A DNA stretch of 64,000 bases. Source: Halalkalibacter suaedae. Its GTDB lineage: Bacteria > Bacillota > Bacilli > Bacillales > Bacillaceae_D. The stretch lies in the NCBI RefSeq assembly GCF_017939705.1, contig NZ_JAGKSQ010000010.1, positions 48,413-112,412 of the forward strand, given 5' to 3'. The notes below the pieces were generated by a model that saw only the letters and a program-made list of their open reading frames with translations, was not told where the DNA came from and ran no database searches. This document shows, one piece after another, positions 8,322 to 16,721 of the stretch; position 1 is the first letter of the stretch, and every line of letters begins with the position of its first letter. The position numbers and the translations under genes are program-made.

Positions 8322-10406
8322 TTACAGCTGCACTCTGCGACGAGTCACAAAGTATGTGATTGCTCCGATTAGTAACAAACCAAGTCCAACGACTAGCATC
8401 GTGTATGTTGATGTGGCTGTTGATGGTAGTTTGCTGCCTTTTTCAGTGTTGTTCTTGTTGGTTGACGTTGATGTTTCGTCTGTTCCTTCTTCTTTCTCAA
8501 CCGTTTCTTTGTCATTCGAGGCAGTATCTTCCTCTTTGTCCGCGATTGGCGTTCCTTCTTCTTCCTCGACAACTGGATCTGTTGTATCTCCGTCATTTTC
8601 TTCAGCAGGAGGGGTTACTTCCTCTTCCTCCTCAGCATCTGGATCTTCTTCGATTGGAGTAGCCTCCTCCAAACGATCAATTGCCAATTGTAGTGCAGCG
8701 ATTGACGCATTCAATTCTTCATCCGTTTCAATAGTAGTCAGTGCCTCTTCCGCCACTGTGATGGCTTCTTGAAGGGCTGCGAACGAACCTTCTGTATAGC
8801 TTCCATCCTCATTAGAATAGCCTTGTGCTGCTTCAATTAACGTTTCTAGTTCACTAACATCTAGTTCCTCTTCTTCAGTGTCTGAAAGAGGGGCCACACG
8901 GTTAAGCGATGCTTGCTCATACGCGTAAGATAGTTCAATTAGCTTCGGCTCACTGTAAGCCATTGCAGAGAATGTGACCCCAACCGGAAGACCTTCTGAT
9001 GTGTAGCCACCAGGAACGGTAATGGAAGGATAACCTGCTCTTGCTGGAGCAGCTGCACCATAGTTTTTCGGGAACAGGATGGCATCTAAATCGTGTTCAG
9101 CAAAAGCCTTATCAATTCCCTGTTCTCCAGAGTAAAGAAGGTCCAAACGACGGCTTTCTAAATAGTCAGGGTCCTTTTGATCATCACTCATACCTTGTGA
9201 TTGGATGAGATACGATTGACCATATGGAATTGCTTCTGGATGTTCTTCGTTCCAAGCAATAATATCGGCTAGCGTTTTAACCGGGACATCATCCGACGTT
9301 TTACTTAAATACGCATTTAGATCATGCTTAAATTCATGGAATAAGACGATGGAGTTATTGCTTTGAATGTTGAGTTCAATAGGATCAATGATGATCGCGC
9401 CTTTTTCCTCCATAAGTGCGATGGCATTTTCCATGATCTCGACTTCTTCTTCAGAGAGCCAGCGATAGGTACTACGATCCACCCCTATACGAGCTCCTAC
9501 TAATCCCTCTTCATTTAAAAAGTTACTGTAGTTATGGGTGTTTCCTTCACTCGTTGCCGTTACCTCATCAGCAGGATCATATCCAGAAATCACAGTTAGC
9601 ATTGCGGCTGCATCTTCAACGGTTCTCGTCATCGGACCAGCTGTATCCTGACTACTCGCAAGCGGGATAATCCCTGTTCGACTGACTAACCCAACTGTCG
9701 GCTTAATCCCAACAAGCGAGTTACTGCTAGATGGACTTAAGATTGAACCTGAAGTTTCTGTTCCAATCCCAGCAGCAGCAAGGTTTGCAGCAACCCCGCC
9801 TCCAACACCAGAGCTTGATCCACCCGTATCAAAAATTCCTGGACCATACGGATTCATGGCTTGACCACCAAACCCACTAAACCCGTTCGGAAGACCTCTC
9901 GTTAAAAAGTTAGCAAACTCAGACATCGTACTTTTTCCAAGAATGATCGCCCCTGCATCGCGGAACTTCTTTGCAATAAATGCATCCTCACTAGCGTAAT
10001 TATCCTTTAGGACAACAGCTCCTGCCGTTGTTGGCATGTCGTCAATGGTATCGACGTTATCCTTAAGCATAATTGGTATCCCATAAAGAGGTCCTCGAGT
10101 GCCCGACCCTCTATTGGCATCTAACTCCGCCGCAATGGCCAACGCATCCGGATTGATTGAGATATAGGCATTGACAATATCTTCGTACTTCTCAATCCGG
10201 TCTAAGTACATCTGGACAAGCTCGACTGAAGTCAGTTCCCCTGATTGAAGGGCAGCTTGCATTTCGGCAATTGTGGCCTCTTCAATCTCAAACGTTTGTG
10301 TGATCTCAGTTGCAGCTAGTGTGGTTTCTCCAAAGCCCCCAACAACTAACGCATATGCTAGAGAAACAACGCCTGTCATCTTTACAAATCTCTTAAATTT
10401 CAGCAT
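8322..10406 (-). CDS. Secreted amidase with FIVAR-like module and LPSTA sorting signal
   Basis: The signal peptide (about 1-32) ends near Ala-Ala. The amidase-signature domain follows (about 40-500) with the Ser-cisSer-Lys triad: Lys115 in Leu-Lys-Asp-Asn, Ser197 in the Gly-Gly-Ser-Ser-Ser-Gly box and Ser221. After it come a short helical FIVAR-like module (about 510-580), a Glu/Thr/Pro-rich wall-spanning stalk, then Leu-Pro-Ser-Thr-Ala, a membrane helix and a positive tail. It should be covalently attached to peptidoglycan by a sortase. The Ala in place of Gly fits the LPxTA-type motifs used by Bacillus class D sortases. It hydrolyses an amide outside the cell; the substrate is unknown. The ATG at 10406 follows GAAAGGGG. 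No sortase gene is in the window. Confidence 0.88.
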   Translation of the reverse strand: MLKFKRFVKMTGVVSLAYALVVGGFGETTLAATEITQTFEIEEATIAEMQAALQSGELTSVELVQMYLDRIEKYEDIVNAYISINPDALAIAAELDANRGSGTRGPLYGIPIMLKDNVDTIDDMPTTAGAVVLKDNYASEDAFIAKKFRDAGAIILGKSTMSEFANFLTRGLPNGFSGFGGQAMNPYGPGIFDTGGSSSGVGGGVAANLAAAGIGTETSGSILSPSSSNSLVGIKPTVGLVSRTGIIPLASSQDTAGPMTRTVEDAAAMLTVISGYDPADEVTATSEGNTHNYSNFLNEEGLVGARIGVDRSTYRWLSEEEVEIMENAIALMEEKGAIIIDPIELNIQSNNSIVLFHEFKHDLNAYLSKTSDDVPVKTLADIIAWNEEHPEAIPYGQSYLIQSQGMSDDQKDPDYLESRRLDLLYSGEQGIDKAFAEHDLDAILFPKNYGAAAPARAGYPSITVPGGYTSEGLPVGVTFSAMAYSEPKLIELSYAYEQASLNRVAPLSDTEEEELDVSELETLIEAAQGYSNEDGSYTEGSFAALQEAITVAEEALTTIETDEELNASIAALQLAIDRLEEATPIEEDPDAEEEEEVTPPAEENDGDTTDPVVEEEEGTPIADKEEDTASNDKETVEKEEGTDETSTSTNKNNTEKGSKLPSTATSTYTMLVVGLGLLLIGAITYFVTRRRVQL

Positions 10407-10561
10407 ACTATGTACCCCTTTCATCTAGTAAGTTGGATAATTCCTCCTTATGTTCAAATAATAGTCTACTCATCAAACACTCTCTACAAGATTGAAAGAT
10501 TTTCTGACCACGTAATTTTCGAGTACCGAAATATAAATAGACAAGAGCTATAGTTAAACCT

Positions 10562-10600
10562 GAAAAAGCTCCTATCTCTTTTACTGAGAGATAGGAGCTT
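10562..10600 (-). terminator. Hairpin terminator past the ROK/HEPN debris
   Basis: AAGCTCCTATCTCT pairs perfectly with AGAGATAGGAGCTT over a 7-base loop. On the minus strand a run of five T follows, so it would stop transcripts coming from the broken genes at 10605-11250. Confidence 0.7.
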
Positions 10601-10604
10601 CTAC

Positions 10605-10735
10605 TATTTATCAATGCACAATAATATACCAATGGGAACATTTTTAAATCACCAATTTTAGCAAGCTCATTCGCTTCTTCTGTAGTAAATGGTTTTCCTG
10701 CTATGCTCCTTAATCTCTCACAGCTACATCACTGT
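10605..10735 (-). pseudogene. Fragment of a ROK-family kinase gene
   Basis: The minus-strand frame holds about 25 residues (Ile-Ala-Gly-Lys-Pro-Phe-Thr-Thr-Glu-Glu, then Glu-Leu-Ala-Lys-Ile-Gly-Asp). They align with Gly-Lys-Pro-Val-Thr-Thr-Glu-Glu ... Glu-Leu-Ala-Lys-Leu-Gly-Asp of the intact ROK kinase at 7176-8090. The match stops on both sides, and the rest of the gene is absent. It is the remnant of a second ROK gene, lost by deletion. Confidence 0.6.
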
Positions 10736-10737
10736 TC

Positions 10738-11250
10738 CTATTTCATTATCCTGTTGAAAATGGTCAACATATCATACAAGGCGTTTTCTGCTTCTACTTG
10801 ACGCGTATTCTCATCTTTATAATGCAATGGATTATGTCTACTTGGATAATGAACATAAGGATTTCTAACATTAGAACTCCTACTAGTAAAGGCTGTATAT
10901 TCCTAATCAGATTGAATGAGTCCAATTTCTTTCGCCTTCCTTAGGAGTGAGCGGTAATCCAATCTCTTCAAATCGACATCCAATTCCTTACGAATCATTT
11001 TTTCAATTAGTGCTTGCGAGAGCATGACTGTCGAAATATAGTTTCCATCTATGTAACTTTTGGTGGCCTCACTTAAAATGTCCTCTGAATTCGGGTAAGA
11101 GTCGATCCAAATTAGGTATTTATTATCATCAAAATAGTTATTAACAAACATTTTCCTTTTTGCTCTAGCTTTTCTACTTTTCTTGTCACTCTTTTTTAAA
11201 TCCTTCTTGATGCTTTTAAGATCTAAATTGCTTTCTTTACTATGATTCAA
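10738..11250 (-). pseudogene. HEPN-like gene interrupted by an in-frame TAG
   Basis: Reading from the TTG at 11250 (AAAGGAGG upstream), a 115-codon frame ends at TAG (10903-10905). The same frame continues without another stop for 54 codons to a TAG at 10738. The first part has a very basic N-terminus (Lys/Arg-rich, residues 10-33) and a helical region with Ser-Gln-Ala-Leu-Ile-Glu-Lys. The part after the stop contains Arg-Asn-Pro-Tyr-Val-His, which fits the Rx4-6H active-site motif of HEPN RNases. Together they would form a protein of about 170 residues. The premature stop removes the motif, so the gene is probably dead, or the stop is suppressed or a sequencing error. Confidence 0.6.
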
Positions 11251-11360
11251 TGCTCTACGTCCTCCTTTACGCTTCTCTATTGTGATTGAATTAGTCTAAA
11301 ACTTTAATTTCAATGTATCAGTTCACCAGTCATGCGATTTATGAATTTTAAAAATAATAA

Positions 11361-11405
11361 AAGAACAAAAGGTTATGTATTAAAACATAGCCTTTTGTTC
11401 TTTTA
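11361..11405 (-). terminator. Terminator of the 52-residue protein gene
   Basis: AAGAACAAAAGG(T/C)TATGT pairs with its complement around a 6-base loop, with T runs on both sides. It lies about 10 bases past the stop of the small minus-strand gene at 11415. Confidence 0.7.
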
Positions 11406-11414
11406 TTAAATCTA

Positions 11415-11573
11415 TCATTTAGACATTATATACGGTTTCAATTGCATTACAATATCATCGATCGCTTGCTTTGAGTTAATTGTTGTTGACTCAGAGCCTT
11501 TTAAACGAATATCTTCTAGAATCTTCAACAAATGTTGCTGAGACAATTTTTGTTCTTGCTTTGTCGCTAACAT
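11415..11573 (-). CDS. Small acidic/basic helical protein, 52 residues
   Basis: An ATG preceded by TATGGAGGATTAT opens a 52-codon frame ending in TGA, with a good terminator right after it. The predicted protein is helical and rich in Lys, Gln, Leu and Ile, with no membrane segment. I do not recognise it. The ribosome site, clean frame and dedicated terminator support a real gene. Confidence 0.55.
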   Translation of the reverse strand: MLATKQEQKLSQQHLLKILEDIRLKGSESTTINSKQAIDDIVMQLKPYIMSK

Positions 11574-11783
11574 ATAATCCTCCATATTTCATTACTGATG
11601 TAAATCAGACACATTATTTACTTATATTAACACAGACAAAAGTATTGAGGAATCTAAATATATCGACAATTTTCTCCATTTATAAACGGTAGATCTAGTA
11701 GGATTGTTAAGTTTTAATCTTTTGAAGGACCGTAGCCATTTGTATTGAGCTTACATCTATTCAGCGTCTTTCTAGCCATCTAA

Positions 11784-11817
11784 AAACCCGGTACATACTT
11801 TCACGTGTACCGGGTTA
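11784..11817 (-). terminator. Hairpin, possible terminator
   Basis: AACCCGGTACA pairs with TGTACCGGGTT over a 10-base loop; on the minus strand five bases of T/A follow. No gene that it would serve is evident. The rest of 11574-12009 shows nothing recognisable. Confidence 0.4.
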
Positions 11818-12009
11818 ATTATGCAATTAGACAACTATTAAACAACCTGATCCTTTTTCACCCCATTCTCACTCATCTACTATTAGCTTTCTGTAACTGT
11901 GCCTTCAGTGAGTGAGAATTATTCTAAGAACATGTTGTTGAACGTATGGAAGAGAGGACTAGAAGAAAAAGATATCGAAGTCTTCTTGGAAGATTATATA
12001 AGAGATATA

Positions 12010-12195
12010 CTCGGACGGTACGAGCAGAAAAGTTTGATTATTACTTCTAATCTAGAGCTTAGTCAATGGAATCTTATTTTTATTGACTCAAGGCTAACTG
12101 CAGCACTGGTGGATCGACTAATTCACCACGCTCATGTCCTAACATTCACTGGTGAAAGTTACAGGCTTTCTAATGCACTTTCCCTACGAAGATAG
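12010..12195 (+). pseudogene. 3' remnant of IS21-family istB
   Basis: About 55 codons read as the end of an IstB transposition ATPase: Arg-Tyr-Glu-x-Lys-Ser-Leu-Ile-Ile-Thr-Ser-Asn, then Asp-Arg-Leu-Ile-His-His-Ala and Gly-Glu-Ser-Tyr-Arg. The Walker motifs and the partner istA are absent, and the frame before residue 40 does not match. It is the scar of an old IS21 insertion. Confidence 0.7.
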
Positions 12196-12355
12196 ATTTA
12201 AAAATTGGGTTGCAAAACTCTGCATTATCTTTTGCATTTTTCTGCACTTTTTTCTTGCAAAACACAGCAACCTTAACACACTAGAGAAGTTCTAGGCAGA
12301 CAACAGCTGGTGTAAACGTTAAAAAATAAACATAGGAGACTGTATTTATACGTAC

Positions 12356-12398
12356 AAAGAGCCCCCAGCTATATCTAGTGTTTAGCTGGGGGCTCTTT
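12356..12398. terminator. Strong terminator at the end of the capsule operon
   Basis: AAAGAGCCCCCAGCTA pairs with TAGCTGGGGGCTCTTT around an 11-base loop. It lies about 150 bases past the last capsule gene on the minus strand. The T-runs are short on both sides, so the direction is not certain. The rest of 12196-12545 is AT-rich and empty. Confidence 0.6.
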
Positions 12399-12545
12399 GC
12401 TCAATTTACTTTAGTGTACTAACGCCTTGTCATTTCAGGGTTCTGGAACCTAACTTATTTTGTTCATGCGATTATAATTTTCATTTTTTTACACATCTTA
12501 GCAGAAATCTAATAATGTATTAAACTTACCACCCGCAAAAAATAT

Positions 12546-14063
12546 TTAAATCTTTTTTTTAAAAAGTTTATATATATTTAGCAAATAGCTCTTTTCTTCT
12601 TTATTAAAAAGGAGGAAAAAAGAGAATAATATATATCCTATGGTAATTATTGTTCCTGCAAGCATCAAATCCCAAAAATTATTTACCTGGAAGTAAAATT
12701 GGATAATAATACTTAAAATAATTACAAACGACGCACCAATAATTGGATATAGCAAACCAACAAAATACTTCCGCAGTGGTTGATTAGTCACTAAAGAACT
12801 ATATATTGGAATAAAAATAACATTCTTAGCTATTAATGAGATAGCACCTGCTAAGACGATACCATAAAGTCCTAAATTAGTATATACTGATAATGAAATA
12901 GCCAATATAAGGTTGATAACCCCTAACATGATCGTTGCTAAGCCTGGAAACATTAGTTTATTTACGGCTGTAAATATATGATTTAAAGGTAAAGGACTAA
13001 GTGTAATTATTAAATATGCGCAGCTTAATATTAGAAGCCATTTATGTGCTACAAATTCAGGTCCTAACCAAATATTTAATATCGACCCCGCAAATCCACA
13101 AATTAAAGAAGCTGGTAAAGCTATCAATAAACCATTTAATTTAACTGATTTGTTACAATAATTTATAAGGGCTTCCATATTTTTACTGGCATAATTTTTA
13201 ATTATTACAGGAGCAAATACGGACGAAGTAATGTTTGCAACTGTTCTCAATAATAATGGGAGCTGTAACATAGCTCCATAAACTCCAGCTTTTGATGCAC
13301 CGAATATTATATTCGCAAGTATAATTTCAACTGAGAGAAATAATATAACTCCGATTTGTCCAATTGAATTCCATATTCCAGAACTAAGTAACTCTTTTAA
13401 AATATTTAAATTAAATCTTTTAAAGTTTATAGCTATTACTGGTATTAATTTCTTAAAAAAGAAAATACTCAAAAGCAAAGAGATAACTCCAGCTATCATT
13501 GCAGCTAAATTAATATACCATATTTTCGGGGATAATACGGTAAGCAATAATAAAATAGCAGCCCCTTTTGTAACTGCATTTATAGCTTCTATACCTTTAG
13601 TAATATATAACTTATTTACTGCAAATGGACCAGCTAAAAATAGAGAATTAATAAAAGTAATAATAACCAATGTTCCGCCAAAAAATATTGCTAGTTTTAC
13701 ATCAGTCAATAAATACTCAGGTACGTCTATTAATTTGTTTATCTTTGTTATTAATATCACTATAATTACAATTATTATTATTGCTCCAAAGAGTGTTGAA
13801 ACCAAATAAGTATTAAAATACTCTTCTGCCTTTCTATTATTACCTTTTGAAATAGATATCGCTAAAAACCTTGCAATTACAGAACTTAACGCAAAAGTTA
13901 AAACAGACAATATACTAATAACTTGTTGAGTTAATGGTATAAATCCGTAAGCTTCCGTTCCTAGATTGGTAATTATCAACGGAGTCATCCAAAAAGTAAT
14001 AAATACGGTTAGAAGAAATGTAAGGATGGAGGCCCCTAAATTATAAATCAAGTTGTCTTTCAT
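12546..14063 (-). CDS. Wzx-type polysaccharide flippase
   Basis: The 505-residue protein consists almost wholly of hydrophobic helices (about 12-14), the plan of MOP/PST-family exporters that flip undecaprenyl-linked repeat units across the membrane. The N-terminus (Tyr-Asn-Leu-Gly-Ala, then Thr-Phe-Trp-Met-Thr-Pro) is typical of bacterial Wzx proteins. It is the last gene of the capsule locus. The start at 14063 follows GGAAGG; in-frame codons further up have no such site. It is strongly AT-rich compared with the 25-31 kb part of the operon, as serotype-specific wzx genes often are. Confidence 0.85.
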   Translation of the reverse strand: MKDNLIYNLGASILTFLLTVFITFWMTPLIITNLGTEAYGFIPLTQQVISILSVLTFALSSVIARFLAISISKGNNRKAEEYFNTYLVSTLFGAIIIIVIIVILITKINKLIDVPEYLLTDVKLAIFFGGTLVIITFINSLFLAGPFAVNKLYITKGIEAINAVTKGAAILLLLTVLSPKIWYINLAAMIAGVISLLLSIFFFKKLIPVIAINFKRFNLNILKELLSSGIWNSIGQIGVILFLSVEIILANIIFGASKAGVYGAMLQLPLLLRTVANITSSVFAPVIIKNYASKNMEALINYCNKSVKLNGLLIALPASLICGFAGSILNIWLGPEFVAHKWLLILSCAYLIITLSPLPLNHIFTAVNKLMFPGLATIMLGVINLILAISLSVYTNLGLYGIVLAGAISLIAKNVIFIPIYSSLVTNQPLRKYFVGLLYPIIGASFVIILSIIIQFYFQVNNFWDLMLAGTIITIGYILFSFFLLFNKEEKSYLLNIYKLFKKKI

Positions 14064-14168
14064 ACCTATTTCCTTCCAATTGAAATCTAATGTTTCTAAA
14101 ACAAAACTAAAAATCATTTCCAAAAAATGTGATATAATATGTTATAAGTAACAGATTTCTATCTATTA

Positions 14169-15392
14169 TTATTTGTCATACTTTATTGATGATTTTATTT
14201 CTTCCAATACCTCAATGTTAATGTTATACATTAATTTCAATTCTTTTTTCTTTTCTTTCATCTTGCTTTTATTCTTGCTATAATCCCTTAATAGTTCATT
14301 TGTTCTTTTAATTGCACATGAATAGTCACTTATTAACTCATGCAAAGTAACCATATTTTCTTCAAAACCTGTCAATTTAAAGAACTCCGTAACTTTTTGT
14401 TGCCAACTAACACCAATGAAGGGGATATTTTGGGATAGTGCGACTATTGTAGAGTGCATTCTAGTCCCAACTAAAAAGTCCAATTTATCAAATAAAAGAA
14501 GAGTATTCTTTAAATTCATGAAGTTGATAAATTCCAGTCTACTACTATCGATATTCATGTATAATTTTAAGTCCTCTATAGCTTTTACATCCAACTTTTC
14601 AGTACAAAACACTGATATATTATATTTTGAATTTTCGAGGTAATGATTTATTATCTTTTTTAAATTCAAAAGATATTTCTCGTATATCTCATCTGTATAG
14701 TCTGCTAATCTTATATCCATGACATTAACGCCAATTGTTTTAATTTCACTCTCTTGTTTATCATTGTTTTGTAGAAAAATAACCGGATCAACTGTTTGAA
14801 ATAACTTGTTTTGCCCCTTATTTAATTCGCTAACGAGGTCATATGACTTTCTATCTCTTACAGTTACATAATTGGCCATATCTAACACTTCAATAGTTTT
14901 GTTAATTTGGGATTTTGTTTGGAATGGACCAATACCTACGTTAATTACAAAAATAGGTTTTCCTTTCTTTTTGGCCTCTTTGAGCATTAGACCAAAGTAA
15001 AACGCTGATGATGAGCTTCTTTCAGTATCAAATATTGCATTACCTCCACCAATAATTAAAGCATCTACTTCTTCAATTTTTTTTCTATATGAAATAAGAT
15101 TTTTATTTTTAATTGCTTTTTTCTTATTAAAATAGTCTCTTAAAACTGAAATTAAATAGGTTTTCCTTAAATGCTTTCTATATAAATTATTTATAAAATT
15201 GCTTGCCTTTATAGATTGAGGATGATGAGGACTGTAGTCAAAAGATTCATCTAAAGACCCATAAGAAGATAAATTAAAATCAAACCTATAAATTTCTTCC
15301 ACGTAATCATTTAGCAATTTTTCAAGCTCTCGTACAATTAATTCGTCACCTAAATTTTTACTGCCATATCTGCTTATAAAGATTACTTTCAT
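14169..15392 (-). CDS. Polysaccharide pyruvyl transferase family protein
   Basis: The 407-residue protein starts with Arg-Tyr-Gly-Ser-x-Asn-Leu-Gly-Asp-Glu, the N-terminal signature of PF04230 (CsaB/EpsO/WcaK-like). It has the Gly-Gly-Gly-Asn-Ala segment and the C-terminal Gly-Thr-Arg-Met-His-Ser box. Members transfer pyruvate from phosphoenolpyruvate to a sugar to form a ketal, which adds negative charge. It sits between the flippase and a glycosyltransferase with short spacers, so it probably modifies the same repeat unit. The acceptor sugar cannot be predicted. Confidence 0.8.
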   Translation of the reverse strand: MKVIFISRYGSKNLGDELIVRELEKLLNDYVEEIYRFDFNLSSYGSLDESFDYSPHHPQSIKASNFINNLYRKHLRKTYLISVLRDYFNKKKAIKNKNLISYRKKIEEVDALIIGGGNAIFDTERSSSSAFYFGLMLKEAKKKGKPIFVINVGIGPFQTKSQINKTIEVLDMANYVTVRDRKSYDLVSELNKGQNKLFQTVDPVIFLQNNDKQESEIKTIGVNVMDIRLADYTDEIYEKYLLNLKKIINHYLENSKYNISVFCTEKLDVKAIEDLKLYMNIDSSRLEFINFMNLKNTLLLFDKLDFLVGTRMHSTIVALSQNIPFIGVSWQQKVTEFFKLTGFEENMVTLHELISDYSCAIKRTNELLRDYSKNKSKMKEKKKELKLMYNINIEVLEEIKSSIKYDK

Positions 15393-15407
15393 AGTTCCAC
15401 CTGTTCT

Positions 15408-16499
15408 CTAAAGTAATATTTCCCACTCACTTATTACATTTCTATAATTATATTTCTCTAAGTTATTATTCGTATTATTTGAAAGGTATATTCTTAAATC
15501 TTTATTTAAAATTAACTTACTTATTGCGTTTGAAAATTGACTTATATTGTTTTTTTGTACTAGAAGGCCATTTTCATTATCTCTTAGTATACTTCTAGGA
15601 CCATAATTACAATCAAAAGCTATAACTGGAATTCCCACCTTTAATGCTTCAATAATAATCAGACCAAATGATTCAAATCTAGATGGTACAACTAAAAAGG
15701 CGTATTCATTATAAATACTATATATATTTTCTTTGTATCCTTTTAAATTAATATAAGTTTTTAAGTTTTGTTTCGAAATTTGATTTTTAATATTAACCAT
15801 TTCTGGCCCTGAACCAAATATATCTAATCGCCAATCATCATCACTAATTAAATTCAATACTCTACCAAATGATTCAACTAATAAATCAGCACCTTTCTCA
15901 TAGCTTAATCTCCCAACGAAAAGTACTTTTTTGCTATCGCTATTATAGGATGATTCTATAATATTTGGATCAAGTGCATTAGGAATTGTTTTAATTTTAG
16001 ATTTTTTATCCTTAAATATTTCAGCATACTCTCGCTCATTTTCTTCTGTTAATACAACAAATTTATCAGAATACCTAATTGTATGTTTTAGACCTAACCA
16101 ACTTAAACCAAATCTACTATAATTACTTAATCCGGTATGGTCACGTACAATAACTTTAATTGACTTGTCTTTCAAAAACTTTTTTGGTATGAAAGGAACC
16201 AGTCCTACCCCTTCAACAACAAGAGTAGTAAAGTTTGCAGATGAAAGAAGCCTTTTACACTCAAAGTAAGTTTTTAAAAACACCTTTTTTAAATCCACAT
16301 TGCCTTTTAGTGATCCTTTTAAAAATATAGTTTCAGGACCAAAGTCATATTTTGTTTCCTCAAATTGAAATAGTGATATTATTGTAACTGAGAACTTTTC
16401 ATTATTCAGTGCTTTTGCTATTATTGATAACGATTTTTGTATCCCACCACCAGTTGCAGCTGAAGAAACCAAAAAAGCAATATTTTTCAAATTAGACAC
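15408..16499 (-). CDS. Glycosyltransferase family 4 (GT-B)
   Basis: The 363-residue cytoplasmic enzyme has an N-terminal Gly-Gly-Gly-Ile-x-Lys-Ser acceptor-side loop. Its C-terminal nucleotide-sugar domain carries Phe-Val-Gly-Arg-Leu-Ser-x-Glu-Lys-Gly, Pro-Ser-Arg-x-Glu-Ser-Phe-Gly and a following Glu. These are hallmarks of retaining GT4 enzymes. It should add one sugar to the lipid-linked repeat unit; donor and acceptor are unknown. A 222-base AT-rich gap separates it from the Wzy gene. Confidence 0.85.
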   Translation of the reverse strand: MSNLKNIAFLVSSAATGGGIQKSLSIIAKALNNEKFSVTIISLFQFEETKYDFGPETIFLKGSLKGNVDLKKVFLKTYFECKRLLSSANFTTLVVEGVGLVPFIPKKFLKDKSIKVIVRDHTGLSNYSRFGLSWLGLKHTIRYSDKFVVLTEENEREYAEIFKDKKSKIKTIPNALDPNIIESSYNSDSKKVLFVGRLSYEKGADLLVESFGRVLNLISDDDWRLDIFGSGPEMVNIKNQISKQNLKTYINLKGYKENIYSIYNEYAFLVVPSRFESFGLIIIEALKVGIPVIAFDCNYGPRSILRDNENGLLVQKNNISQFSNAISKLILNKDLRIYLSNNTNNNLEKYNYRNVISEWEILL

Positions 16500-16721
16500 C
16501 TACTTATAAATTTTTCGTTCAACTTGAATATTCTGCAAGCAAAATTATTTTATTAGTCTTATTAGTTTTTCTACAATTTAATATCATCTGAGTTTAACAT
16601 TATATTAATTAGGGACTACGTTATTTTGAAATAAGCTGTAATTAATCTTACTCATCTTTTTTCCAAAATAATTTAAGAAGAAAAATGGAGTCTATCTTTG
16701 AAAATTATGGTCAACCTTTAG

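Noticed and set aside
8356..8772. Ser/Val-rich plus-strand frame opposite the amidase stalk
   Set aside because: It mirrors the repetitive Glu/Thr/Pro codons of the stalk on the other strand.
10408..10641. 77-codon minus-strand frame between amidase and ROK remnant
   Set aside because: Its first residues continue the ROK fragment, and the rest crosses a terminator hairpin; it is debris, not a gene.
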